Position numbers and translations under genes: made by a program
DNA from: Ochromonadaceae sp. CCMP2298
Taxonomy: Eukaryota; Sar; Synurophyceae; Ochromonadales; Ochromonadaceae
Direction: 5' to 3'
NCBI GenBank assembly: GCA_026770595.1
Contig: MU634595.1
Coordinates: 1 to 11,223, forward strand
Length of the DNA: 11,223 bases
The notes under the pieces: generated by a model
Databases searched by the model: none
What the model was told of the DNA's origin: nothing
Seen by the model: only the letters and a program-made list of their open reading frames with translations
Shown here: in pieces, positions 1 through 8,810 of the stretch
Layout of the letters: each line of letters begins with the position of its first letter
How positions within the stretch are numbered: position 1 is the stretch's first letter

Positions 1-129
1 GGGGGGAGAGGGGGAGAGTGGTCAGCGGATGGACGAGTGAAGCAGTATCATGTGTGCGTGTGTGTATGTATGAGTATGCATGTATGTGTGTGAGTGTGTG
101 TCTGTGTGTGTGTGGGGGGGGGGGCTTAC
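1..129 (-). other. Intron 2 of the CFAP74-like gene (partial, runs off the left edge)
   Basis: The donor GTAAGC starts at 129, directly after AAT (phase 0). The intron then carries a C run and a CA-rich tract, and ends the window in a strongly pyrimidine-rich stretch (minus-strand CTCTCCCCCTCTCCCCCC at 18-1). The acceptor is therefore probably just outside the window. Confidence 0.7.
51..124. repeat. Impure (TG)n/(CA)n microsatellite with adjoining G run
   Basis: The plus strand shows TG/TATG dinucleotide-type repeats from about 51, becoming purer at 87-112, then a run of twelve G at 113-124. It lies inside the partial intron 2 of the CFAP74-like gene. A short antisense reading frame here is only repeat translation. 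Confidence 0.85.
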
Positions 130-3100
130 ATTGGGCAGCAGGTTGTATGTTTTGCCTAGAGCTGTTTTGGAGACCGTGCGTTCAGAAACACCTGTAACAC
201 CAGTGGCGGTGGAGCCAGCCTGCGACGACTGCATCTGTGTCATCTGCTGTGTCTGTGCCTGCGGCTGTGCTTGCTTGTCCTGAGACGGCACTGAGAGGGA
301 AAAGGGGCCCTCGGTGGACACAGTGAACAGCAAGCTTGTCTCCGTGGGATTGCGTATCGTCACGGCCTTGTGGCAGAAGTCCGAGGCCTTGTGTCCCTGC
401 GCAAGAATCATAAAAAGGAAAACACGTTATTAGCAAAAAGTCCAGTCCGCGTATGTGTAAACAAGGTGTCCAGTTTTTGTCCAAGGAATCATGATAAAAA
501 GATGTATTTTATGTTATTCGGACACGTACCTGTGCGAACAGCAGGGTCGCGAAGGCCTTCATATTGAGCGCGAATAGGTCCGATAGAGCGGTCTGGGGCT
601 CCGGGGCGGGCAGGGCGTTTCGGCCGAGTGTGATGGTGGGGTGCATGAAATCTCCCCCTAGGAGTAGAGAGAGGGTGAACTTATTTGTAGAGGTTTTCTC
701 CTCGTTAGTAGTCCCCTCTTCCTCCAGAGAGGCGCCTTTCTCCCTATCATCGTCGCTGAACACAACGGCGCCTGTGAGCTGCGCCAGCTGTGCGCCTAGC
801 TGTGTGCGGAACAGCGTGACAGTGAAGAGCTGCTTGCCATAGGGGGGTATGGAGGCGTGCGAGGGCTCGATGCGGAAGGGACTGTCCTTCGCGAGGTCTT
901 CCCAGAACTGTCTCCGAGCCACCACGCGCCCCCCTTCGACCACGAGGGACATTTTTATAGGCCCGTTCATCTTAGACGCTAGCGACTTCACCTGCCACCT
1001 GACCTTGCCGTTCTTGGATCCGTGGTTCTTCACGTAGAAGGAGCGCACCAGGGGGGGGGAGTTAACGCAGGCAAAGCCGAGATGTAGCAGCTGCTTGCCT
1101 ACTAACGATGCATCCTCGTGCTTGCGCAGGGCCGTCATGCCCACAGTGTCCTTCTCCACCACGATGGGGCAGCCCTCCACGCTCATCACGATAGGCACCA
1201 AGTGGCTGTGCGTCACCGTGCCCTCCGTCACCTGGCACTCGATCTCGTCGTCGTAGCAGCCAGGAATGTCGTTGAAAGCACTAATCGTCACCACCACCAC
1301 TCCCCACGGGGGCAGCACCCCCTCCGTGCCCTCGATCAGGTAAGACGCCCCCAGCCCGCTATGCAGGAACTTTCGGTCGTCCAGCTTCTGCACCGTAAAT
1401 CCGATGTAGCGCTTGCCCGCCTCGGACTGGAACTTATCCGTCCCGTCCTCATGGGGAGCCAGAATCAGGTCCTCTCGGTCGTGCGTGGCTTTGGACTCGA
1501 CCGAGCTGTGCAGCCACCTGTTCACGATGGCAGCCACGGGGAACTTCCGTGCGCGGAGCTTGTAGGCTGCAGGTATAGCCGAGAAGTTGCGAATGGCGAA
1601 CTGGGCAGAGCGGCGCTCGTAGAGGGGCACAGGGCCGATCACGATGGGCTCGATGTGGCGCGCCTCGGGGGGCTTCTGGGAATCCGGGAACTGCGTCAAA
1701 AGGGGGCTGGCTAGAGGTGTGGGCACGGGTGTGCCTGGGGGGAGGTTGTAGAACTCGAGTAGGATGCCCTTGGATAGCGCCTTGACTACGAAGGCCAAGG
1801 GCACTGCGGCGCCGAAGACCTTGGCCGCTATGATGTCGTCGATCATGCCCGTAGCTACGGAGGTGAACGTGCACACCACATCTACGCGCTCCTTCGCCCC
1901 CAAAGGGCCCTTCGGCTTGTCGTACTGTAGGCGGTACAGGGCACTGTCCCCGCCAGGCCGCAGCAGCTTATAGTTCGTAGGGAGGTTGCACATGTTCTCC
2001 AATGATACCGTAAACGTGACGGGCATTCCCACGTACACTTGTCCAAGGTTTGTGGACAGCGGGAAGCACTTGGTCTTGGGCGCCTGCACCTCCCCCCGCA
2101 GGTTCAGAAACTGGCTGGACACCTCCACCTTGCCTGTTTCGTCGAACACCCTTGACTCGATAAGCCCCCTAATGCGCTGCGGGATCTTCCCCCCCTTGCA
2201 CGTGATCTTCACCGAGAACGTCTCCTGCGGGCCCACGACCCCGCTGGGCGGCTCGATCGTCACAACTGCGTTCTTGAGCTCGATTTTGAACCCAGAATTT
2301 GACCCGGCACTATCTGCCACAGAAAAGTCATCCGAGCGTGCGCTGCTCACGCGAGAGTTCGAGCCGTCCCCGCGGGCCGAGCGCCTCCCGCCGGGCCGTG
2401 AGCTGACGGACTCCCCGTCTCTGTGTGTGGAGGCCCTGGAGGCCTCGTCCTCCTCCTTCTTCCCCTTGCCTGCATTGATATCCACATGGAGCTGGGGCTT
2501 CATCATGTACATGGCGGGCACGTCTGACTCATTCGTAAATGAAATAACTCTGGAGCCCTCAGCCCCCACGCCCACCAGCCCGATGTCGATCTCCGCAACG
2601 GCACAGCGCAATGTGGGGCCTACCGCCCTCACAGCGATGACCACACTGTCCACAGTTGTGTAGGCAGAGCGCGGTCGTAGCGGCAGGGTGATCTTGAAAC
2701 GCCCGATGCCGAATACCTTCAGTGTAAAGGGGACGGTGACGGAGGACTGGGGCATAACCAACACGCGCTCGTACTCGGGAGTGAGAGAAACCATCTCCTC
2801 ACACGTGCTGGTCAGCGTGTCTCCCTCTTCCAGATCTGCTCCCACTGCCTCCACTCTCAACCCCGCCAGGTCCAACTCTACCTCGGCCGTGGTGAGGGCG
2901 GTGTTTACAAGCGTGAACGAGCCGCCCCACTCCTTGCCGATCGACAAACCACCCCCTACCTCCAGCAGCGGGACGGCCAGCGTGAGGCTCTGCAGCAGCC
3001 CCTCTCCGTGTGCCTGGACTTGCAGCGAGGCGAGGTGGTACAAAGCGGACTCCTTCAGATAGTCCACAGCCTCGTGCTTCACCTTCGCATCCAGCAACTC

Positions 3101-5830
3101 GCATATAGCGTCCCCCAGCACCGCCGCGCAATTTGCCACGTCGCACCACACCTCCGCGAGCACCGCCCTCTGCGGGGCTGAAAACTCCCTTAGTGAGGGG
3201 ATGATTGAGTCGGCGGGGGGGTCGCTGGAGTCCGAGACCACCTCAGGGGGGGGCTCTATGAGACGAGAGAGGTGCAACGCGGGCACGGCTACTGCTCTGT
3301 CCTGGTCCTGGTCAACCCAGTCATACGAGTGCAGGTGCAGGGTAGGGCCATCCATAGGCGCTGACTCTTGTGATATCGCAGAAACCACGGAAGAATCCTC
3401 GCCCACTCCCGCCTCTGCGCGCGATGCATCCACGTGCAATAGGAGCAGCCTTATCCACTTAGATATACGCCTCAGCTCGCCCTCCTCCACCCCCTCCGTC
3501 TGTGAGAGCACCAGGTGCACCAGGGTTTGCAGATTGACCAGGTTTTTGGACGCGGAGAGGGCACCCGACAGCTGCGCGTATTCGTCCACCTCAGCAGGCG
3601 AGCCCATTTCCTCCAGCCAGCTGCGAGCTCTGGGGTACTTCCCGTGCCCCTCCACACGCAGCGATTCCAGTGCCTGGGCCTGGCCTGGCCCCGGAAGGGC
3701 AGCCCTGGGCACGTTTTTGACCATCAAAACTGCGCGCATTGACCGGTGATGCAGGTCCGCCGGGCAAAAGCGCATCGAGAAGGTCTCCACGCCGTCCCCG
3801 GTCATGACGCCTCTCGCAGGGCTCATCTCGAACACCTCACTGGGACCCCCCAGGGCGCGGTTCTCCAGGTCCCCACTGCCAGACTCCTCCATGGAGAGAT
3901 GCAGAGAGTGCAGGAGGTTTTGCTTGCTCTTGGCGGACATGGGCGCGTCGCCTAGCAGAGAGGAGGTGTCCACATCGGGGGGCATCTCATCCCCCTCGGT
4001 TAGTTCCACCCTATGCCTGAACTCCTGCTGTCTCTCCCGCTCGTAGATCTGCCTCTGCCCCTGCTGCGCCAGGTCCGCACACGAGGAGTCCACCCACAGC
4101 CACTCGTACTCCACCGGCAGACCTGTGTCATTAACCACCACCACCTGCTGCAATTGGTCGCCGCCTACGCACGCGGGTGGGAAGAATATTTCCTTGAAGA
4201 CTGATGGATCCGCATAGTCGAACTCCACCCCGTTTAACTCCGATATCGTCAGATTGAGCTGCTTGCTCTCCCCCCTCAGTCTGAATGTCCGCACCTGTCC
4301 GTTGTCGCAGGTCATGAAGAACTGCCGCTCGTAGGACGCCAATTCTAGTGGTACGAACTCGATCGTGAGCTCCACGGCCTCGTCTTTGGTGAGCGTGAAC
4401 TGCGTAGGGTACAGGGTGAAGGGGGGCACGCGCATGCACTCAGGACCCACGCTGCGCACGGCCAGCTCTGCCTCATTTGCTGGCGCGAAGGTGTCAAGAA
4501 TGGCGCCGGGGTTGCCCGCAGCCAGGCCCATGTCGTCGTATTGGGCCTGAGTGATGAGCTTGAACCGACCGCTGCCCCCGGTGTTCAGGCAGCTAAACGA
4601 CAGCCGCTGCGCGTCCCCCACCAAGCAGCAGCCCACGTCCAGTGAGGAGGGGATGGAGAGCTGTGGGGGGTCCCGCTGGGCCCGTATGGGAACATCGAAT
4701 GCGCCTGACTCAGTGTCCACGTGAACCACGTCTGTATAATCTCCCAATGTGGATGGCCGGAAGGTAACGGACGTGCTTACAGTCATCCCGGGGGCTACCA
4801 GACCGCCTGCGCAGTTTGCGGGGTACTTTAGCGGCGCGATCGAGAATGCTGCGTTCTGCGGGGGAAGCACGCGGAAACTTCGTGTAACGGCTGATATATT
4901 GCGGAAGGACAGTGGCAGGGTGTACCTTCCCCCCACATCGTAATCAGTGAATATGAGGGCGCGCGGGGCGGGGAAAAACAGCGGATTGTCGGTCAGCTTT
5001 TCCGTCTTGCCGTACTTCACCTTGGGTGCGTGGCTGTGGGTGGAGGCGGAGGCCTTGGTAGGGCTTTGGGACCCCTCCCCCGGGGCGAACGTAGAGCTGT
5101 CCCCCCCCTCCACATCCTCTTCCGCCTGGAAGTGGCGCTCCGCCTTAACCAGCATGCGCGTCACGCCTGAGGGGTCGTTTCGGGGGTTGCGGAGGTAGTT
5201 GAGCTTGTGGTTGATGGAGCTCAGCACTGCCTCGTTGGCGAGTCTCTCCGGAGCACTCAGCACGTTCTTCTTGCGCTTCACCCTCCTCGGCGCGCCCAGC
5301 GAGGCCTCCAGTTCCCTCCGCTGTGTGATCGCCACAGTCTTGGACTGCAGTGACTCCTGGTACCGGTCGGCTACGCGCTCGCTGCGCAGGATTGCTGCCG
5401 AGGTGCGTAGAAGGTAATGGGGCAAGTCGGGTACGGCGTCCACCGCGGCCTTGGAGTTGGCAGCTCTCTTGCTCTCTGCCAGGTCCGAAATGGGCAAATT
5501 GCCTGTACGCCGCAGGAAGTTGGTCTTGTTCTGCTCGACGAGGTTGCGCGCCACGAGCAGGGTGGAGTTGAAAGTATCGAAGTGCGCGAGTCTCTCTCGG
5601 TCCAGGTCCAACTGCGACTTGAGCGAGGGAATGTGCTGTCCGATGATGATACCTTTCTTCTTCAACCGCTCCTCCTCCATCTCCTCAGTCACCAGGGCGG
5701 TCTCTCGCTGCACCTTGAGGTACTCCAGCAGCTGCGAGGCCTCCTCGTTCTTCTTCTGCACGCTGGCGTTAATCGCCGCTATTTTATCCTCCATCGCCCG
5801 CGCGATCTTGCTCTCCTTGCTCTCCTCCAT
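130..5830 (-). CDS. CFAP74: CFAP74-like central-apparatus protein with ASH domains (3' end beyond window)
   Basis: Coding exons are 5830-530 (1767 codons) and 396-130 (89 codons); the gene continues past the left edge. The ATG at 5830 is preferred because it has a purine at -3 and G at +4. The frame stays open to 5968, but only from a GTG. Residues about 1-190 form coiled coil (EEMEEERLKKKG; LDLDRERLAHF). From about residue 280 there is a series of ASH/Hydin-like beta domains, e.g. PRALIFTDYDVGGRYTLPLS, then LDVGCCLVGDAQRLSFSCLN, with further ones near 525, 950, 1070, 1260, 1395 and 1580. Exon 2 holds another (VTIRNPTETSLLFTVSTEGP) followed by a Gln-rich stretch. A Ser/Arg-rich disordered insert lies near 1125-1190. 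Coiled coil plus ASH series matches CFAP74, which in Chlamydomonas belongs to the C1d projection of the axonemal central pair with CFAP46, CFAP54 and CFAP221 and affects waveform. Its length of at least 1856 residues fits a large family member. Alternatives are other ASH proteins (HYDIN, CFAP65, CFAP47). The family is assigned from remembered pattern, not alignment. Confidence 0.75.
397..529 (-). other. Intron 1 of the CFAP74-like gene, 133 nt, phase 0
   Basis: On the minus strand the exon ends ...CGCACAG at 530, followed by donor GTACGT. The intron ends in TTCTTGCGCAG at 397. A branch-site-like TGCTAATAAC precedes a T-rich tract. Both flanking frames are phase 0, and reading through meets a stop six codons past the donor, so splicing is required to reach the ASH-like exon at 396-130. 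Confidence 0.85.
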
Positions 5831-6445
5831 TTCTGCTCGCTCTGCTGGGAATATGGGACGTTGAGCGCAGGATCGTGGACCTCGCCCTCTTGCAGTGCGC
5901 GGATCGCAGCTACGCCCTGAGGAGCTAAGACGCGTAGGTTGCGACTGCCACTCAGCGACTGCTGTCACAGCCTCCGGTTGAAGCGGTGCTGCGTCTGAGA
6001 GGGTGCGCGGCTCTGCCAGACCCTGACACCGATCCTATCTCACGCTGTCGACAGACCCTAGCGCATTACCTGCGAGTCAACTATGCGCCTGGGTCGATTA
6101 CAACGACAAGCAAGCAGTTGCTTGGTCTTTGTGAGCGTAACTGCCGGTGTAACTACACGGGAATTCCCTATTGGTTGACGTTTCTTCAGTTTAGGCGTTA
6201 ATAACAATATCTTCAAACATAAACGACGCGGGGTTGGATGGGGTTGAGGAAAAGCTGAAAATGAGTTTGCTGTTGCTGCCAAAAGTTGAAGATGCACCCA
6301 TCATCAGACAGATCAAGGCACGCATCCTGTTGGAACGCAGCTTCATTCAATCGCGACCGCAGTTGTCAACGCTCTCCCACCACCAGAGCCACGCAGCTTC
6401 GTTCGGCGCTTTCACAATTACATTGAGACTCCCTAGATCTGCGCG
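5831..6445. promoter_or_regulatory. Divergent promoter region between the CFAP74-like gene and the plus-strand gene
   Basis: This is 615 bp between two outward-facing start codons (5830 minus, 6446 plus). It must contain both transcription starts and 5' leaders. I see no convincing coding sequence, tRNA or clear TATA box. Its one distinctive element is the motif at 6180-6231, which recurs in the next head-to-head spacer. Short open frames such as 5986-6201 have no protein-like composition. Confidence 0.55.
6180..6231 (+). promoter_or_regulatory. Conserved 52-bp module, copy A
   Basis: Block 1 is GTTTCTTCAGTTTAGGCGT (6180-6198) and block 2 is ACATAAACGACGCGG (6217-6231), separated by 18 nt. 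Copy B at 10217-10268 has block 1 with one mismatch, block 2 identical, the same 18-nt spacing and 10 of 18 matches in the spacer, about 43 of 52 identities by hand count. It lies 214 nt upstream of the ATG at 6446, in the same orientation as that gene. A promoter or leader element is inferred from position; no known factor site is recognised. Confidence 0.6.
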
Positions 6446-8591
6446 ATGTTGTCTGACGCGTGGACGAAACAGCAAGCGCAGGAGAGAGTGTGGACGGAAG
6501 AGGATCGAATGGAGGTTCTCCACGAAGGGAGTCAACACTTCTGGAGGACGAGACAGAACGTCGATATCATTATCGTGGAGCACAAGAACTACCGCCTTAT
6601 GGAGATCGTCACTTACTCGCCCGCGGTGGACAAGGAAGCACTAAGGATCTACCTGCACGACGACCTTTTGTTCGACCTTCTCGATACGTCGCAATTTGAG
6701 GAGATCTTGCGCGCGGCGAAGGAGCCCTTCCTCAGACAGCACAAGGTGCCGGACACAGGTGCGATCACACTATACACCCCAATGATGCACTATCCATCAT
6801 TAATTATACATCATTCACCGCAACTACGACTACCACTACGACTACCAAAGACCGCCTTATGAAAGGGATCGCCCAAAAGGCCAAGGTGAGCTACATCCTG
6901 AACAGACTGAGCATCGAGGAGTGCTCACTGGAGACGCGCACCTTCAAAATCGGATTCGAGTTCAACTTCCGGGACCGGGATGGAGCGACGGGGGCTCTGG
7001 ACAAGCTAAGGTTGGAGAGGCCTCGGCACCTGAAGAGATTCGTGTCTCTGCACTATCGGTCATTGGTGTAAGTATGATTCACGTGCATTACTATTGCTAC
7101 TATTTTTACTCACCATTCCAACTTTTCCGCAGTGCAGGGGAGATCTCGGAGTGCTACGAGAACCTCGCTGCGGACCAGCAGATGATCCTGGAGCTGCGCA
7201 AGAAAGCGGCTGCCGCTGAGAGACGAGCAGATAAGCTGCTGACAGCGATGGAGCGATGGAGATTGCCCGTGCTGTACATGAAGCTTTTGCGCAACCAGTT
7301 CCTCTCCAACCGCGACGCAGCTATCTGGGAAAAGGTCTCCAAGAACTTCGACAACCGGGACATCATGGCAGCCATCAAGAACGCCCTGGAAGAGCCGCTT
7401 GTCCCAGCGCCCAGACCTCTCGTCCAGAAGTGTGCACCTGTTGTGGCAAAGGTGGACACGAACAATCCTAAGCCCCCCTCCGTGGGGAGTGACCCCCCAT
7501 CTGTGTGGTCTGCCAACAGCATAGTAGCTGGACTCGGCACAGTCGCGCGGTCGTACAAGCGGTCGTTCAAGACGGTCGCCGATTTGAACGAAGGAGACGG
7601 GGACCTGCTCGATGACGCCTGCGGCCCAGCCTGCGGCCCAAGGGAGAAGCAGGCATCTCGCGTGGGTGGCACTTCGAGAAGGGCTTCGCAAAATCCCCTA
7701 CTTCGGCAGAATTCCAATGCGACCCGCGCCTACCGCCCCCCCACCCCCAACAGCCGACCGCTAACGGGTACCCCTGCGAAGAAAAGGGAGGTGAGTAAGG
7801 CCCCCGCAGATGTACCCCCCCCATCTGGCCTGCTGTCCTTCGTGACTTCGCTGTTCTCCAGCAGCGCGAAGACCGATTGCGAGAGCCCCGTTGCGAAGAC
7901 CGATCCTGGCAACTTTTCGTCTGATTACACTGACCTGGCAGCCGATACAACAAGTACGTGCGTTGATAATTCCTGCGGCCCCGAGATGTTCTCCACGGAG
8001 TTAGAGGTGACTATACCCAAGAAACCCACCGATGAGCCCTCCGTTCCTATCATCTCCAAGAAGACCTCGCAGAGATGTCACAGCCCCATTAAGAACGCCT
8101 CCCTCCGCCAAGAGGTCAGTCAGGAGGTGACTGCGGGCTTCTTCCGCCAGTCCACCCTCAACGAGAAGTCTGCAAGCAGGCACCACGCGGAGGAGACGAG
8201 CGTTAAGCGCGGGGAGGAGACGAGCACGAGGCTCGGGGAGAAGAGAAGGCCCAGGTTTCACGGGGAGGAGACGAGTGCGAGGCACCTCGGGGAGGAGGGC
8301 GCGACGCACCATGAGGAGAGAATGCGCAGCATCTATGGGGAGGAGAGATCGCGCAGGATTTACGCGGCGGAGACGAGCCGCAGACAGGAGCGCTTAAGCA
8401 GAGTCCAGCACGATGACAGAGAGCGCTCCTTCAGGGGTGAACGCTCTACCAGGGAGGTCTCACTCAACTCAGCAACGAAGAAGAGAGCTAAGCAGCAGAC
8501 ACCGACACAGGAATCTCATCAGAGGGGGCGTGGCGCGAGTGACAACATCGGCAACACGGTGTCGCGTATTCTCGCCGCCATGGGAGTTTAA
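6446..8591 (+). CDS. Unrecognised three-exon protein: folded N-terminus, coiled coil, disordered EETS-repeat tail
   Basis: Exons are 6446-6758, 6851-7067 and 7133-8591, giving 662 residues. The ATG at 6446 has G at -3 and an in-frame TAG 12 bases upstream. Residues 1-177 look folded, alternating beta-like and helical segments (NVDIIIVEHKNYRLMEIVTY; ALRIYLHDDLLFDLLD; TFKIGFEFNFRDRDG). Residues about 179-265 are a long helix or coiled coil (ECYENLAADQQMILELRKKA). The rest is Pro/Ser/Arg-rich and probably disordered, with a hydrophobic patch near 408-420 (SGLLSFVTSLFSS), degenerate GEETS repeats at about 520-600, and an amphipathic C-terminus (NTVSRILAAMGV). I do not recognise the family. The head-then-coil order is that of the XRCC4/SAS-6 superfamily, but I cannot align its signature motifs. 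Divergent promoter sharing with a ciliary gene is only suggestive. Confidence 0.75.
6759..6850 (+). other. Intron 1 of the plus-strand gene, 92 nt, phase 1
   Basis: The donor is ACAG|GTGCGA at 6759 and the acceptor ACCAAAG ends at 6850. Splicing gives codon g|ac and continues into the MKGIAQKAKVSYIL frame without a break. The intron has an imperfect CTACGACTAC duplication near its 3' end and little polypyrimidine. Reading through gives a low-complexity frame that stops at 6862. Confidence 0.7.
7068..7132 (+). other. Intron 2 of the plus-strand gene, 65 nt, phase 2
   Basis: There is a consensus donor GTAAGT at 7068 and acceptor CTTTTCCGCAG ending at 7132, with a good pyrimidine tract. Codon gt|t joins ...HYRSL to AGEISECYENL, moving from one frame to another exactly. 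Unspliced, the frame stops within the donor (TAA at 7069). Confidence 0.85.
8160..8400 (+). repeat. Degenerate coding repeat (EETS-type) in the tail of the plus-strand gene
   Basis: At least six imperfect copies of a GGGGAGGAGACGAG-like unit sit near 8187, 8211, 8261, 8288, 8335 and 8364. They encode variants of GEETSxR spaced irregularly among Arg/His residues. The section is highly charged and presumably disordered. Confidence 0.75.
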
Positions 8592-8810
8592 GGGAGTTTA
8601 ATATCATTTCCGAATATAACATGTAACTTGTTTGAGTTGCTGTTGTTCACATAGAACTAGAGAATAGAGTTAAAGAGAATAGAGTTTAGATGAGAGATTG
8701 GATTAGATAAATAGAGTCAGACGTCTTATGTAGTGAAAGCTTATTGCTGCATTGGTAATGTACGGCATACTTGATACCTCAAAATTAATAACATTTCCCG
8801 CTTTCGAACG
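8592..8810. other. Tail-to-tail intergenic spacer
   Basis: This AT-rich region separates the plus-strand stop at 8591 from the minus-strand stop at 8811 and must hold both 3' ends. It includes a 15-bp tandem duplication (AGAGAATAGAGTT at 8659 and again at 8674). An AATAAG-like sequence lies on the minus strand near 8740. I see no gene here. Confidence 0.5.

Noticed and set aside
1118-1714. Plus-strand open frame of 198 codons
   Set aside because: It lies antisense to the CFAP74-like coding exon. Its His/Arg/Ala-rich composition (e.g. HHDGAALHAHHD) is a mirror of GC-rich codons rather than a protein.
5831-5968. N-terminal extension of the CFAP74-like protein to 5968
   Set aside because: The upstream frame starts only with GTG, is Arg/Ser/Pro-rich and lacks coiled-coil character. 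The ATG at 5830 has a strong start context.
6057-6105. Possible tRNA: A-box-like TAGCGCATTACC and B-box-like GGGTCGATTAC
   Set aside because: The conserved G18-G19 and T54 positions are not met, and no acceptor stem or cloverleaf pairing could be found.
7791-7809. Perfect-looking 19-nt mini-intron (GTGAGT...CCCGCAG) in the plus-strand gene
   Set aside because: Removing it shifts the frame into a stop within about 16 codons, while reading through gives a continuous 486-codon frame. It is coding sequence that happens to resemble splice sites. It also warns against trusting the 22-nt candidate at 9050-9071.
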